Shown here: one piece after another, positions 25,814 through 34,908 of the stretch
Position numbering within the stretch: position 1 is the stretch's first letter
Layout of the letters: the number at the start of each line of letters is the position of its first letter
NCBI RefSeq assembly: GCF_003014735.1
Contig: NZ_PYAX01000005.1
Coordinates: 1 to 64,000 of the forward strand
Reading direction: 5' to 3'
DNA from: Saccharothrix carnea
GTDB taxonomy: Bacteria; Actinomycetota; Actinomycetes; Mycobacteriales; Pseudonocardiaceae
Length of the DNA: 64,000 nt
The notes under the pieces: model-generated
The model's database searches: none
The model's input: only the letters and a program-made list of their open reading frames with translations
What the model was told of the DNA's origin: nothing
Translations under genes and position numbers: made by a program

Positions 25814-27804
25814 GCTACACCGACCCCGAGGTCCTGTACGGGCAGCTGGCCGCCGGTGACGCGGGCCGCGTCGCCGCCGCCACCGACCCGATCACCGGTG
25901 CGATGAGCGCCGTCAGCCGCGCGGGCCAGGCCGTCTCCGCGGGCGGCAGCACGGCGACCTCGACCTGGAAGGGCGACGCCGCGACCGGTTTCGGCGCCCG
26001 CGCCGAGCTGTCCACCAAGTCCGCGACCGTGGCCGGTGAGCGGCTGGGCGCCGGCGCCGACATCGTCCAGGCCGCCTCCCGCGCCTACACGCAGATGCGC
26101 GGCAGCGCCGACCAGCTGATCGACTTCTGGCGCGGTCGCTCGCCCGCCCTGGACGAGACCCAGACCCGCGAGCTGGCCAACCGCGTCAACGAGCAGCTCA
26201 ACAACGTCAAGTCCGGCTACGAACGCGTCCTGCGCTCGTACGCCGCCGCCCTCGCCAAGGTCCGCCCCGGCTTCGAGGAGACGGCGGCCAAGGACCCGGG
26301 CTGGAACACCGCCGTCACGGCCATGCGCACCACCGCCACCGTGCCCGGTCCGGGCACCGACCCCAAGCAGGTCGCCGCCTGGTGGAAGTCGCTGACCAAG
26401 GAGCAGCAGGACGAGCTGCTGCGCACCAAGTTCCAGGAACTGGGCCAACTGCGCGGCCTCCCGTCCGGCGTCCTGGACCAGGCCAACCGGATGCGCATCG
26501 AGGATGACGCTCAGCGCTTCGGCGCCCAGCGCGATCAGTTGGACGCGCAGATGGCCGCACGGGCGCAGGAGTTGGGTCTCGACCCGAACAACTCCGAAGA
26601 CATGACCAAGCTCATGAACGACGAGCAGTACGCGTCGCTCAGCGAGCAGCGCCAGGAAGCCGCCACCAAGGCCGAGAACGCCGAGAAGGTCCAGAAGAGC
26701 ATCGAGCAGGCGGAAAAGCTCGCCAGGGACAACGGTTGGCTCAACGCCCAGGGTGAGCCGGACGTCCGGATCCTGGCCTGGGACCCCTACGGCCCGCGGG
26801 GCGACGGCGGGACCGCGATCGCCTACGGGAACCCCGACACCGCCAAGAACCTCGCGATCAGCGTGCCGGGCACCGGTTCCACGCTGGACGGCTTCTCCGT
26901 GAGCCAGGCGGGCAACCTGCGCGAGGCCATGGGCGCGGAAGGCAACGCCACCATCCAGTGGCTCGGCTACGACGCTCCGGGCTGGGCGATCGGCGAGGTC
27001 GACAACCCCGCGCAAGCCCGCGAGGGCGGCGCGAACCTCGTCGCCGACGTCAACGGCTACCGCGCCGCCGCCGAGGCCGCCGGCCACAACCCGCACGTGA
27101 CCGTGATCGGCCACTCCTACGGCTCCACCACGGTCGGCTACGCGGGCATGAACGGCCTGGCCGCGGACGACATCGCGTTCGTCGGCTCGCCCGGTGTGGG
27201 CGCGTCGAACGTCAACCAGCTCTCGGCCGGTCCCGGACACGTCTACGTCGGCGCGACCGAGCACGACCCGGTCGTGCAGGGCACGAGTTCGAACTGGTTC
27301 ACCGAGGACGGCTCCTCCATCGGCCCGTACGACGACCGGTTCGGCGCGAAGACCTTCGGCACCACAGACGGCTCGTCCGCGCTCGACGCGCACTCGCAGT
27401 ACTACGCCCGCGGCTCGGAGTCGGTCCAGAACCTGGCCCGGATCGCGACCGGCGACGGCGGTTCGGTGACCTCGCAGGACTGGGACGAGAACCCGCTCGG
27501 CCCGTCGTTGCCCGGCTCGCACATCCCGGGCGTCGGCCCGGTGGTGGACTTCGTCGGCGGCACGGCAGTCGGTGCGGCGGACCTGGCCGTCGACGCGGGG
27601 ACCGGGCTGTGGAACGCCGGCCGTGACGCGGTGAACGGCAACTGGTCCGACGCGGGCACCGGCTTGCTCAACACGGGCAAGGAGGTCGTCAACGACGCCG
27701 TGGACGTCGTGGCCGGCGGTGTCGGTGACGTGGTCGAACTGGGCCGCGACGCGGTCGAGGGTGTCGGCAAGGCTTGGGACAGGACCGTCGGGTCCTGGTT
27801 CTAG
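25810..27804 (+). CDS. Alpha/beta hydrolase (DUF1023 type) with WXG-like N-terminal domain, probable ESX-exported enzyme
   Basis: The 664-residue protein begins with a helical domain of about 100 residues containing WKG (53-55), the WXG turn. A helical, charged middle (about 110-310) precedes an alpha/beta hydrolase domain. There the nucleophile lies in VIGHSYGSTTVGYAG (Ser436) and the likely acid and base in ATEHDPVV (Asp486) and DAHSQYY (His528). A Gly/Asp-rich tail carries repeated NxGxDxVNG-like units. It is coupled to the EspC-like gene, which suggests export as a heterodimer through a type VII system. Lipase, esterase or cutinase-like action on the envelope is inferred; the substrate is unknown. 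Confidence 0.83.
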   Translation: MSYTDPEVLYGQLAAGDAGRVAAATDPITGAMSAVSRAGQAVSAGGSTATSTWKGDAATGFGARAELSTKSATVAGERLGAGADIVQAASRAYTQMRGSADQLIDFWRGRSPALDETQTRELANRVNEQLNNVKSGYERVLRSYAAALAKVRPGFEETAAKDPGWNTAVTAMRTTATVPGPGTDPKQVAAWWKSLTKEQQDELLRTKFQELGQLRGLPSGVLDQANRMRIEDDAQRFGAQRDQLDAQMAARAQELGLDPNNSEDMTKLMNDEQYASLSEQRQEAATKAENAEKVQKSIEQAEKLARDNGWLNAQGEPDVRILAWDPYGPRGDGGTAIAYGNPDTAKNLAISVPGTGSTLDGFSVSQAGNLREAMGAEGNATIQWLGYDAPGWAIGEVDNPAQAREGGANLVADVNGYRAAAEAAGHNPHVTVIGHSYGSTTVGYAGMNGLAADDIAFVGSPGVGASNVNQLSAGPGHVYVGATEHDPVVQGTSSNWFTEDGSSIGPYDDRFGAKTFGTTDGSSALDAHSQYYARGSESVQNLARIATGDGGSVTSQDWDENPLGPSLPGSHIPGVGPVVDFVGGTAVGAADLAVDAGTGLWNAGRDAVNGNWSDAGTGLLNTGKEVVNDAVDVVAGGVGDVVELGRDAVEGVGKAWDRTVGSWF

Positions 27805-28143
27805 TCAGCGCAGGCGGCAAGGCCCGACGACGGTCTGGACGCCTTCCTGGTCGAAGCCGCTCTGGTCGGACTGCCGCACCGAGCACACCACGAGGTCGCC
27901 GACCTTGATCCCCTCCGGGAACTGGTCGAGGTCGGCGGAGTTCTTGCTGAGCTGCTCGATCCCGCCAGGCTGCTCCTGGTCGATCTCCAGGTTCACGTAC
28001 GACGGCTTGGTCTCACCCATCGACTCGTACGCCGGATTGATCTTCAGGACTTTGAAGTCCACCTCGCCCGACCACTCGCTGCTGCAACCGACGAGGAGGG
28101 TTCCGACCGCGAGGGTGGCGAGACACGCCTTGAGCGCCTTCAC
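27805..28143 (-). CDS. Small lipoprotein of unknown function
   Basis: GTG 28143 gives 112 residues with a lipoprotein signal (KALKACLATLAVGTLLVGCS, lipobox LVGC). The mature part reads EVDFKVLKINPAYESMGETK, VNLEIDQEQPGG, and IKVGDLVVCSVRQ with two further Cys (VVCSV and GPCRLR), suggesting a disulfide-bonded beta-sandwich of the telomeric-repeat-binding-factor-like (DUF4352) type, though this is not certain. It ends back-to-back with the hydrolase gene with no gap. Confidence 0.72.
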   Translation of the reverse strand: MKALKACLATLAVGTLLVGCSSEWSGEVDFKVLKINPAYESMGETKPSYVNLEIDQEQPGGIEQLSKNSADLDQFPEGIKVGDLVVCSVRQSDQSGFDQEGVQTVVGPCRLR

Positions 28144-28157
28144 GCGATCGAGCTTAG

Positions 28158-28535
28158 CTAGAAGCGGAGCACCGGGAGGAGGGTTGAGAGATCGGCCCGG
28201 CTGCCGGAGGCGGTGACCTTGGCGGCTTCGAGCGCGTCCGCCCACCCGAGCCTCCCCACGGCCAGTTCCAGCCACGTGCGCGGGTCGGTCTCGATCACGT
28301 TCGGCGGAGTGCCGCGGGTGTGCCGGGGGCCCGCCACGCACTGCACGGCGGCGAACGGTGGGACGCGCACCTCGACGCTGCGGCCCGGTGCGACCTGTTC
28401 CAGGGTCCGCAGGCTCAGCCGCACGGCCGCCGCCAGCACGGGGCGTGCCGGCTGCTCCGCCTCCCCGGCGAGCCAGGGCAGCACGGCCTCGACCGCGGCA
28501 CGAACCTCGTGGGGGTCAACGGGCTTGGACGGCAT
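28158..28535 (-). CDS. Sterol-carrier (SCP_3-like) family protein
   Basis: The 125-residue protein contains PWLAGEAEQPARPVLAAAVR, SVEVRVPPFAAVQC and NVIETDPRTWLELAVGRLGW, typical of the actinobacterial SCP-2-like family. VIETDP and WLELA form the conserved lipid-binding fold region. A single-domain cytosolic protein is expected. The partner lipid and role are not known. It starts at ATG 28535 and may be transcribed with the downstream lipoprotein, 14 bases away. Confidence 0.78.
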   Translation of the reverse strand: MPSKPVDPHEVRAAVEAVLPWLAGEAEQPARPVLAAAVRLSLRTLEQVAPGRSVEVRVPPFAAVQCVAGPRHTRGTPPNVIETDPRTWLELAVGRLGWADALEAAKVTASGSRADLSTLLPVLRF

Positions 28536-28591
28536 CGGACCAGGTTATCGCCGCCGGCGACGGCGACGGTCCGGTGATCGGCGCACCGGCG

Positions 28592-29404
28592 TCAGATCCT
28601 GGCGGCGCGCACCGCTTCGGCGAGCAGTTCCTCGACCTGGTGGGCGAGCCGGCGCGAGTCGGTCGGGCTGAACGTGCTCCACGGCACCGACCCGCTCGAC
28701 GCCCGCCGCTGCTGCAGGTAGCGGCCGTCCTCGGTGTCGAAGAACGCGACCACCCGGTCCGGTCGGCACCGCTTGCCGTACTTGTCGCGGGCCGCCGCGC
28801 CGAAGTTGCCGGTGTGCACGAGCCCGGTGAACATCTTCACGAGCGCGGTGGCGTCCTCCTGGCGCACGCCGTGCGAGCGCAGCGAGTTCTCCAGGCTCTT
28901 GGGCGAACCATCGGACTTCTTGACCGCGGCCTCCAGGTCGGCGCTGGGCATGGTGACCGAGTGACCGGTGCCCGCCGGGTGGGCGGGCAGCGCGGCCAGC
29001 ACCGCCGAAGGCAGGCCGCTGCCCGCCGCGCGCCGGAACGTGAGCCGGTTGTCGGTCAGCGTGGCGACCGCGCCCTCGTCGCCGTTGGCCACGGCCAGCA
29101 CCCGCACGCTCTTGCCGATCCACACCCGGCCGTCGACCTCGCGCTCGGGCCTGTTGAACAGCCGCAGCAGGTAGTCCAGCTCCGGGTGCAGCCCGGTCGG
29201 ACCGCCGAGACCGCGTGCGCCGATGCCGTGCCAGACGCGTCGTTCCAGGTCGGCGCGCTCGGCGTGGGTCTTGCCCGGCGACGGCACCTTGATCACCAAC
29301 GGCATCTGGCCGAGGTCGAGGCGCTCCCAGAGCACGTCGAACTCCTCGGCGGAAAGCTCGATCGGCTCCCGCTCCGCGGGCCCCCCGAAATACGTCACCG
29401 ACAT
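28592..29404 (-). CDS. EspG-family type VII secretion chaperone
   Basis: ATG 29404 is preceded by AGGGGACGGGG and gives 270 residues. The sequence follows the EspG pattern: IELSAEEFDVLWERLDLG, PLVIKVPSPGKTHAERADLE, a PELDYLLRLFNRPEREVDGR block, FGAAARDKYGKRCRPDRVVA and FFDTEDGRYL. EspG proteins bind PE-PPE or WXG100 substrates in the cytosol and deliver them to an ESX system. The neighbouring PPE-like gene (29473-30819), 68 bases upstream, is the obvious client. Confidence 0.85.
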   Translation of the reverse strand: MSVTYFGGPAEREPIELSAEEFDVLWERLDLGQMPLVIKVPSPGKTHAERADLERRVWHGIGARGLGGPTGLHPELDYLLRLFNRPEREVDGRVWIGKSVRVLAVANGDEGAVATLTDNRLTFRRAAGSGLPSAVLAALPAHPAGTGHSVTMPSADLEAAVKKSDGSPKSLENSLRSHGVRQEDATALVKMFTGLVHTGNFGAAARDKYGKRCRPDRVVAFFDTEDGRYLQQRRASSGSVPWSTFSPTDSRRLAHQVEELLAEAVRAARI

Positions 29405-29472
29405 CCCCGTCCCCTGAACACCGGACACGGGCCCGCGCCGTGTCGACGCGAGCCCGTGCACCGGTGGATCCC

Positions 29473-30819
29473 TTACTGCGGCATTTCCCCGATCACGGGC
29501 GGCGCGACGAGCCGGTCGTCGCCGAACACGTCGTTCGTCTCGACCAGGTAGTCGGCTGCCTTGTGCTCGATGTCGTCTTCGCCGTTGCCGCCCTGCGCGC
29601 CGGCCATCCCACCGGCCATGCCCGGACCGCCCGCACCGGGACGACCCGCGGCGCCGGGGCCACCCGCGCCGGGACCGAAGCCGCCGGCACCGGGCACGCC
29701 ACCACGACCGGGCACGCCGGCCGGGTTGCTACCGCCGGGCACACCCGCGCCGGGCACGCCGGCACCGGGCCCACCGCCCATGCCGGGCACACCCGGCACA
29801 CCGGGACGCATGCCGTTGGGGCCGTGCGGGCCGTTGGGTCCGCCGGGCACACCCGGCATGCCGGGCAGCCGGTTGTTCGGCAGACCCGGGCGCGGCGGCC
29901 CACCGGGGCCGGTCGGACCGGTCGGCACCCGCGGCGGAACCTGGTTGGTCGGCGGCTTCGGCGGCGTCCACGTGGGAGGCGGCACCGGGCCGACGGGCGG
30001 CTTGACCGGGGTGTTCACCGGCGGCGTGTACGGAGGCGTCGGCGGCGGCGTGCTGGTCGGCGGCGGGGCCCAGGACGGGTTCGTGGTGCCACCGGTGCCG
30101 CCGGGAGGCGGGAGGACGCCGGGGACCGGCGTGCCGGTCGGCGGCGGCGCCCACGACGTCTTCGTGGTGCCGCTGTCGCTCGGCGCCGTCCACGTCGGGG
30201 TCGAGTTGTAGTTCGCGCTCGAGTTGTTGAACTCGCCGGCACCCGCCGGGGGCGGGGTGTCGATCACGACCTTCGGCGGCGGGACGAACTTGCCCAGCGT
30301 GTCGGCGTTCCACTCGCTGCTGGACTGGTAGTTGTTCATCACCTCGACGGCCTTGGCCTCGGCGTTGTCCTGCGCCGCTTCCTGCCGCTCGTGGTCCTGC
30401 TGCTGCTGGATGACGTGCATCATCCCGATAGGACCGGTCAGCCCGCCGACGATCTTGTCGCCCAGGGACGGCGCCTCGGTGGTCACCGGCACCGGCTCGG
30501 GCATCTCCTTGCGGGCGTCCGCGATGTAGTCCGCCTGCAACTGGGCCGAGGTCAACATCGTGCTCGAACCCTGCTGGGCGTCCTCCGCCCAGGCCGCGAG
30601 GGGCGACAACGAGGCCGTGGTCGTGTCCGCGGTCTCGCCCTCCCAGCTCGCGCCGAGCTTGGCGAGCCCGTCCTTGATCGAGGTGTCGATCTCGCCCAGG
30701 GCCTCGGACAACGACTTCCAGGAGTCCTCGAGCGGCCGGGACGCGGCAACGCCCGGACCCTCGTTGATCATCCGGTAGAGATCGGGGTGGGCATACCCGC
30801 GCCAGCGGTGGTCACCCAT
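29473..30819 (-). CDS. PPE-like type VII substrate with Pro/Gly-rich collagen-like tail
   Basis: The 448-residue protein has a helical N-terminal domain of about 150 residues (HRWRGYAHPDLYRMINEGPG, LGASWEGETADTTTASLSPL with a WEG turn) resembling the PPE/WXG helical hairpin. A glutamine-rich segment follows, then about 200 residues of Pro, Thr and Gly, including a run of PG-containing triplets (PGAGVPGAGVPGG and similar). The tail ends with an acidic helix. The N-terminus should pair with a PE or WXG-like partner, probably the adjacent small protein, and be escorted by EspG; the tail may span or bind the cell wall. Confidence 0.78.
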   Translation of the reverse strand: MGDHRWRGYAHPDLYRMINEGPGVAASRPLEDSWKSLSEALGEIDTSIKDGLAKLGASWEGETADTTTASLSPLAAWAEDAQQGSSTMLTSAQLQADYIADARKEMPEPVPVTTEAPSLGDKIVGGLTGPIGMMHVIQQQQDHERQEAAQDNAEAKAVEVMNNYQSSSEWNADTLGKFVPPPKVVIDTPPPAGAGEFNNSSANYNSTPTWTAPSDSGTTKTSWAPPPTGTPVPGVLPPPGGTGGTTNPSWAPPPTSTPPPTPPYTPPVNTPVKPPVGPVPPPTWTPPKPPTNQVPPRVPTGPTGPGGPPRPGLPNNRLPGMPGVPGGPNGPHGPNGMRPGVPGVPGMGGGPGAGVPGAGVPGGSNPAGVPGRGGVPGAGGFGPGAGGPGAAGRPGAGGPGMAGGMAGAQGGNGEDDIEHKAADYLVETNDVFGDDRLVAPPVIGEMPQ

Positions 30820-30854
30820 CGTGCTCGCCCCCCTCGGGTGCGTAGGTCAGCAGG

Positions 30855-31247
30855 TCAGCCGTTGTTGATGCGTCCCCAGGACGCGGTGTTGTCGCCTTCG
30901 ACGCGCCGGTAGTCGGCCTCGATCGCGGTGAGCTGGTCGACCACGCCCTTGAGCTGATCGCGGTACGCCTTGAGCGCCACCACGCCGGCGGTGTCACCGG
31001 ACTGGAAGGTGTCCTGGTTGAACCGCTCGGCGGTCTCGTTGCTCACCGGGTCGCCCGCCCAGGGCCTCGCCTCGAGCTGCGTCATCGCGTCGGTGAGCTT
31101 CGTCTCGAGCTGGTCCAACGCCCTGGCGAACACCTCGCGCGCGGCCGGGATCGCCGAGGGCTCGATGCTGAGCTTCCGCTGCGCACCGGCGTAGTCGGGC
31201 AGCGTCGTCGGCGTCGTTCCCCCGCCACCACCATCCGCGATGAACAC
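30855..31247 (-). CDS. Small helical ESX-associated protein (PE/WXG100-like)
   Basis: GTG 31247 is chosen over the upstream ATG (31274) because AGGAGG lies 8-10 bases before it. The 130-residue protein has a Gly-rich start (FIADGGGGGTTPTTLPDYAG). A long helical region follows: KLSIEPSAIPAAREVFARAL, LDQLETKLTDAMTQLEARPW, GVVALKAYRDQLKGVVDQLT. Length and position, 35 bases upstream of the PPE-like gene, suggest its heterodimer partner. Family membership is inferred. Confidence 0.68.
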   Translation of the reverse strand: MFIADGGGGGTTPTTLPDYAGAQRKLSIEPSAIPAAREVFARALDQLETKLTDAMTQLEARPWAGDPVSNETAERFNQDTFQSGDTAGVVALKAYRDQLKGVVDQLTAIEADYRRVEGDNTASWGRINNG

Positions 31248-31354
31248 GGCACACCCCTCCTCAGTGCTGCACATACCCCAGCGTGTGCATGTGTGACGAC
31301 TTTAGCTCTGATGCATGACGCGGGTGAGCGGTTCCCTCTGCAAAGGGGAAGTTT

Positions 31355-31939
31355 CTACTTGTTCAGGTTGGTCACGACGGCCGCCGCCACCGGCTGGACG
31401 ACCTGGCACAGCGTCGGCAGGTCGGTCTCGCCCACGCTGCTCGCCCGCACCTCGACCACCTGGCCGTCGGAGACGTCCACCGGGACGGAGCAGGAGACGC
31501 CGAGCTCGGTGGTCGACTCGATCAGCAGCGCGGGGAAGCCGCCGACCTCGAGCTTCGTCACCTTGCCCGTCGACTTGGCGTAGTCGTCGACGCCCGCGGT
31601 GGAATCGGTGACGAGGCCGACGAAGTACTTCCGGTCCTCGCGGCTGATCGTGCAGCTCTCCTTGTCCGGCACGCCACCCTGCTGCGGCGGCCGGTTCAGA
31701 CCGAACTCCGAGCGCTGCGGTTCGGTCAGCAGCGTGCACGGGTCGACGGCCTCGATGTTGATCGTCTTCGGGCGCTTGGTCGGCTCTTTCGAGGTCGCGG
31801 ACGGCTTTCCCGACTCGGACGTCCGGCCGGCGGCGGTGGTCGTGGGCGTCGAACCACCGGGGTTGGCGTTCCCGTCCGTGGGTTGCGAGCAGCCCGCGAG
31901 CAGGGCCAGGGCGGCGATGAGCGGCACGACACGGCGCAT
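31355..31939 (-). CDS. DUF3558-family lipoprotein
   Basis: The ATG at 31939 is preferred to an upstream TTG. The 194-residue protein has a lipoprotein signal (RRVVPLIAALALLAGC), a Thr/Ser/Lys linker and a DUF3558 domain (AVDPCTLLTEPQRSEFG, CTISREDRKYFVGLVTD, GFPALLIESTTELGVSCSVP). These actinobacterial surface lipoproteins have no firm function, but they often sit beside ESX genes, as here, where it is upstream of the small helical protein. Confidence 0.85.
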   Translation of the reverse strand: MRRVVPLIAALALLAGCSQPTDGNANPGGSTPTTTAAGRTSESGKPSATSKEPTKRPKTINIEAVDPCTLLTEPQRSEFGLNRPPQQGGVPDKESCTISREDRKYFVGLVTDSTAGVDDYAKSTGKVTKLEVGGFPALLIESTTELGVSCSVPVDVSDGQVVEVRASSVGETDLPTLCQVVQPVAAAVVTNLNK

Positions 31940-32038
31940 GAGCACCAACGTATCGGATCGACGTCACCGGCAAGACGACTTGCGGGCAACGCGCGCGACG
32001 GCGCGCGCCGGCAAACGCGGGTCCGTAGGGTCGGCGGG

Positions 32039-33886
32039 GTGGGAGACACGGGACCTGGACGGATCGAGGACTACGCGCTGCTGTCCGACCTGAGGACGGC
32101 GGCCCTGGTGGGACGGGACGGGTCGATCGACTGGCTGTGCATGCCGCGGTTCGACTCGCCGTCGTGCTTCTCCCGGCTGCTCGGCACCGAGGACGACGGG
32201 CACTGGCGGATCGCGCCGACCGGCGAGGCGCTGTCGGTGCGCCGGTCCTACCGGGACGGCAGCCTGGTGCTGGAGACCGAGTTCGAGACCGTGGACGGCG
32301 TGGTGCGGCTGATCGACACCATGCCGCCCGAGCAGGACGACTGGGACGCCGACACGCGGGTGGTGCGCGTGCTGGAAGGCGTGTCCGGGCAGGTCGAGAT
32401 GTCGTTGCGGTGGGTGCTGCGGTTCGCCTACGCCGACTCGGTGCCGTGGGTGCGGCGCGGTGAGCGGGACGGGCAGGAGTGCATCGTGGCGCTCGCCGGG
32501 CCGTCCGCCGTCGCGCTGTACGGCGACCGGCTGCCGTACCGGGTGCCGGGTCAACGCGCGCACGAGGCCGTGTTCACCGTGTCGGCGGGCGAGCGGCTGT
32601 CGTGGGTGATGGAGTTCGCGTACTCGCCCGACGAGCCGCCCGCGCCGGTGGACGCGATGGCGGAGGTGGCGCGGTCCGAGGCGTTCTGGCTGGGCTGGTC
32701 GTCCCGGATCGACTACGACGGGCCGCACGCGGAGGCCGTGCGTCGGTCGCTGATCACGTTGAAGGGCCTGTCCTACGCGCCGACCGGCGGGATCGTGGCC
32801 GCGCCGACCACGTCGCTGCCGGAGACGTTCGGCGGCGAGCGCAACTGGGACTACCGGTACTGCTGGCTGCGCGACGCCACGTTCACGTTGCTGGCGCTGG
32901 ACAACTTCGGCTGCACGAGCGAGGCCCTGGCGTGGCGCAAGTGGCTGCTGCGCGCCGTCGCGGGCGACCCGGCCGACCTGCAGATCATGTACGGCATCGG
33001 CGGCGAGCGGCACCTGGTGGAGTGGGAGGTCGACTGGCTGCCCGGCTACCGGGGCGCGAAGCCGGTGCGGGTCGGCAACGCGGCCTACCGGCAGTTGCAG
33101 CTGGACGTGTACGGCGAGGTGATGGACGCGTTGCACCTGGCGCGGGAACGCGGGCTCGGCGAGACACCGGACTCGTGGGCCATGCAGCGCGGCATGATGC
33201 GGCACCTGGAGAAGGTGTGGGAGCGGCCGGACAAGGGCTTGTGGGAGGTGCGCGGCCCGGACCGGCACTTCACCCACTCGCGGGTGATGCTGTGGGTGGC
33301 GTTCGACCGGGCCGTGCGGGCGGTGGAGGAGTACGGCCTGCCCGGTCCCGTGGACCGGTGGCGCGAGCTGCGCGACACCGTGCACGCCGAGGTGCTGGCC
33401 AAGGGCTGGAACGCGTCGCTGGGCGCGTTCACCCAGTACTACGGCGGCACGGAGCTGGACGCGGCCACGTTGCTGATCCCGGCGGTCGGCTTCCTGCCCG
33501 GCGACGACCACCGCGTGGTCGGCACGCTGGACGCGATCGCCCGGGTCCTCAAGCGCGGCGACCTGGTCGACCGGTACGAGACCTGGCACGGCGAGTCCGA
33601 AGTGGACGGATTGGCCGGTGTCGAGGGAAGCTTCCTGGCGTGCTCGTTCTGGTACGTCGACGCGCTGGCGTTGGCCGGGCGGCGCGAGGAGGCGCTGGCG
33701 ATGTACGACCGGCTCGTGGACCTGTGCAACGACGTCGGGCTGCTGGCCGAGGAGTACGACGCGGGCACCGGGCGGATGTGCGGCAACTTCCCGCAGGCGT
33801 TCAGCCACCTGGCGCTGGTGAACAGCGCGGCGGTGCTGTTCGGCGGCCACACCCGCGACGAGCGCCACCGCAGCGGTGCGGCGTGA
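32039..33886 (+). CDS. Glycoside hydrolase family 15 protein (trehalase/glucoamylase-like)
   Basis: The 615-residue protein starts at GTG 32039. It has the N-terminal beta-sandwich of bacterial GH15 (GRIEDYALLSDLRTAALVGR, GSIDWLCMPRFDSPSCFSRL) and an (alpha/alpha)6 barrel with the catalytic region GERNWDYRYCWLRDATFTLL, EWEVDWLPGYRGAKPVRVGN and GTGRMCGNFPQAFSHLAL. Actinobacterial members of this size often act as trehalases. It is coupled (GTGA) to a glucose dehydrogenase gene, consistent with cleavage to glucose followed by oxidation. Confidence 0.9.
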   Translation: MGDTGPGRIEDYALLSDLRTAALVGRDGSIDWLCMPRFDSPSCFSRLLGTEDDGHWRIAPTGEALSVRRSYRDGSLVLETEFETVDGVVRLIDTMPPEQDDWDADTRVVRVLEGVSGQVEMSLRWVLRFAYADSVPWVRRGERDGQECIVALAGPSAVALYGDRLPYRVPGQRAHEAVFTVSAGERLSWVMEFAYSPDEPPAPVDAMAEVARSEAFWLGWSSRIDYDGPHAEAVRRSLITLKGLSYAPTGGIVAAPTTSLPETFGGERNWDYRYCWLRDATFTLLALDNFGCTSEALAWRKWLLRAVAGDPADLQIMYGIGGERHLVEWEVDWLPGYRGAKPVRVGNAAYRQLQLDVYGEVMDALHLARERGLGETPDSWAMQRGMMRHLEKVWERPDKGLWEVRGPDRHFTHSRVMLWVAFDRAVRAVEEYGLPGPVDRWRELRDTVHAEVLAKGWNASLGAFTQYYGGTELDAATLLIPAVGFLPGDDHRVVGTLDAIARVLKRGDLVDRYETWHGESEVDGLAGVEGSFLACSFWYVDALALAGRREEALAMYDRLVDLCNDVGLLAEEYDAGTGRMCGNFPQAFSHLALVNSAAVLFGGHTRDERHRSGAA

Positions 33887-34908
33887 GGGCGGCGGAGGTC
33901 GTCCCGGGCAAGCCGGCGGCGTCACGCGTGGTCGACCGCGAGGTCGTGCCGGTCGACGGCGAGCTGCTGGTGGAGGGCCTGCTGGCGGGCCTGTGCGGTA
34001 CCGACGTGGAGATCATCCGCGACGGTTTCGGGGTGCTGCCGCCCGGCCGGGACCACATCGTGCCGTTCCACGAGTCGCTGGGCCGGGTGCTGTCCGCGCC
34101 CGAGGACTCCGGGTTCTACGAGGGCGACCTGGTCGCCGGGGTGGTCCGCCGCCCCGACCCGGAACCGTGCCCGGCGTGCGCGGTGGACGCGTGGGACTTC
34201 TGCCGCAACGGCAAGTACACCGAGCGCGGCATCAAGGAGCTCGACGGGTACGGGATGCAGCGCTGGACCGTGCCGCCGAAGTTCGCGGTGAAGCTCGACC
34301 CGACGCTGGGCGACGCGGGCGTGCTGACCGAACCCGCGTCGGTGGTGGCCAAGGCGTGGGCGACGGCGTCGGCCGTGGCGGCGCGGTCGCACCTGCCGGT
34401 GCGGTCGGCGCTGATCACCGGTGCCGGGCCGATCGGCCTGCTGGCGGCGTTGCTCGGCGTGCAGCGCGGCTTGGCGGTGCACGTGGTCGACCGCGTCACC
34501 GACGGCCGCAAACCCGACCTGGTCACCACCCTCGGCGCCACCTACTACCCGGACCTGGCCAAGGTCACCGCCGAGGTCGACGTGGCGATCGAGTGCACCG
34601 GTGCCGCGCCCCTGATCTGGGAGTGCGCCCGCCGCGCGTCGGTCACCGTGCTGGCGGGCCTGACCGGCGAGCACGACCCCGTGCCGCTGGACCCGGGTGT
34701 ATTCGACGGCATGGTGCTGCGCAACAAAGCGATCGTCGGCACCGTCAACGCGGGCCTGCCGGACTACCTCGCCGCCGCCGAGGCGCTCTCCGGAGCCAGC
34801 CGCCCGTGGCTGCACGGCCTGATCACCCGCCGCGTGCCCCTCGACCGGTTCACCGACGCGCTGGAACGGCGGCCCGACGACGTGAAGGTGGTCGTGGACC
34901 TCGCTTAA
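33883..34908 (+). CDS. Zinc-dependent glucose 1-dehydrogenase-like protein (MDR family)
   Basis: The 341-residue medium-chain dehydrogenase has the catalytic zinc ligands in GLCGTDVEI and HIVPFHESLGRV, Cys residues of a structural zinc lobe (EPCPACAVDAWDFCRNG) and the Rossmann motif ALITGAGPIGLLAALLG. The C-terminal region (GMVLRNKAIVGTVNAGLPDY) matches the glucose dehydrogenase subfamily. It overlaps the trehalase-like gene and ends in a 4-base convergent overlap with the GGDEF-EAL gene. Confidence 0.87.
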   Translation: MRAAEVVPGKPAASRVVDREVVPVDGELLVEGLLAGLCGTDVEIIRDGFGVLPPGRDHIVPFHESLGRVLSAPEDSGFYEGDLVAGVVRRPDPEPCPACAVDAWDFCRNGKYTERGIKELDGYGMQRWTVPPKFAVKLDPTLGDAGVLTEPASVVAKAWATASAVAARSHLPVRSALITGAGPIGLLAALLGVQRGLAVHVVDRVTDGRKPDLVTTLGATYYPDLAKVTAEVDVAIECTGAAPLIWECARRASVTVLAGLTGEHDPVPLDPGVFDGMVLRNKAIVGTVNAGLPDYLAAAEALSGASRPWLHGLITRRVPLDRFTDALERRPDDVKVVVDLA

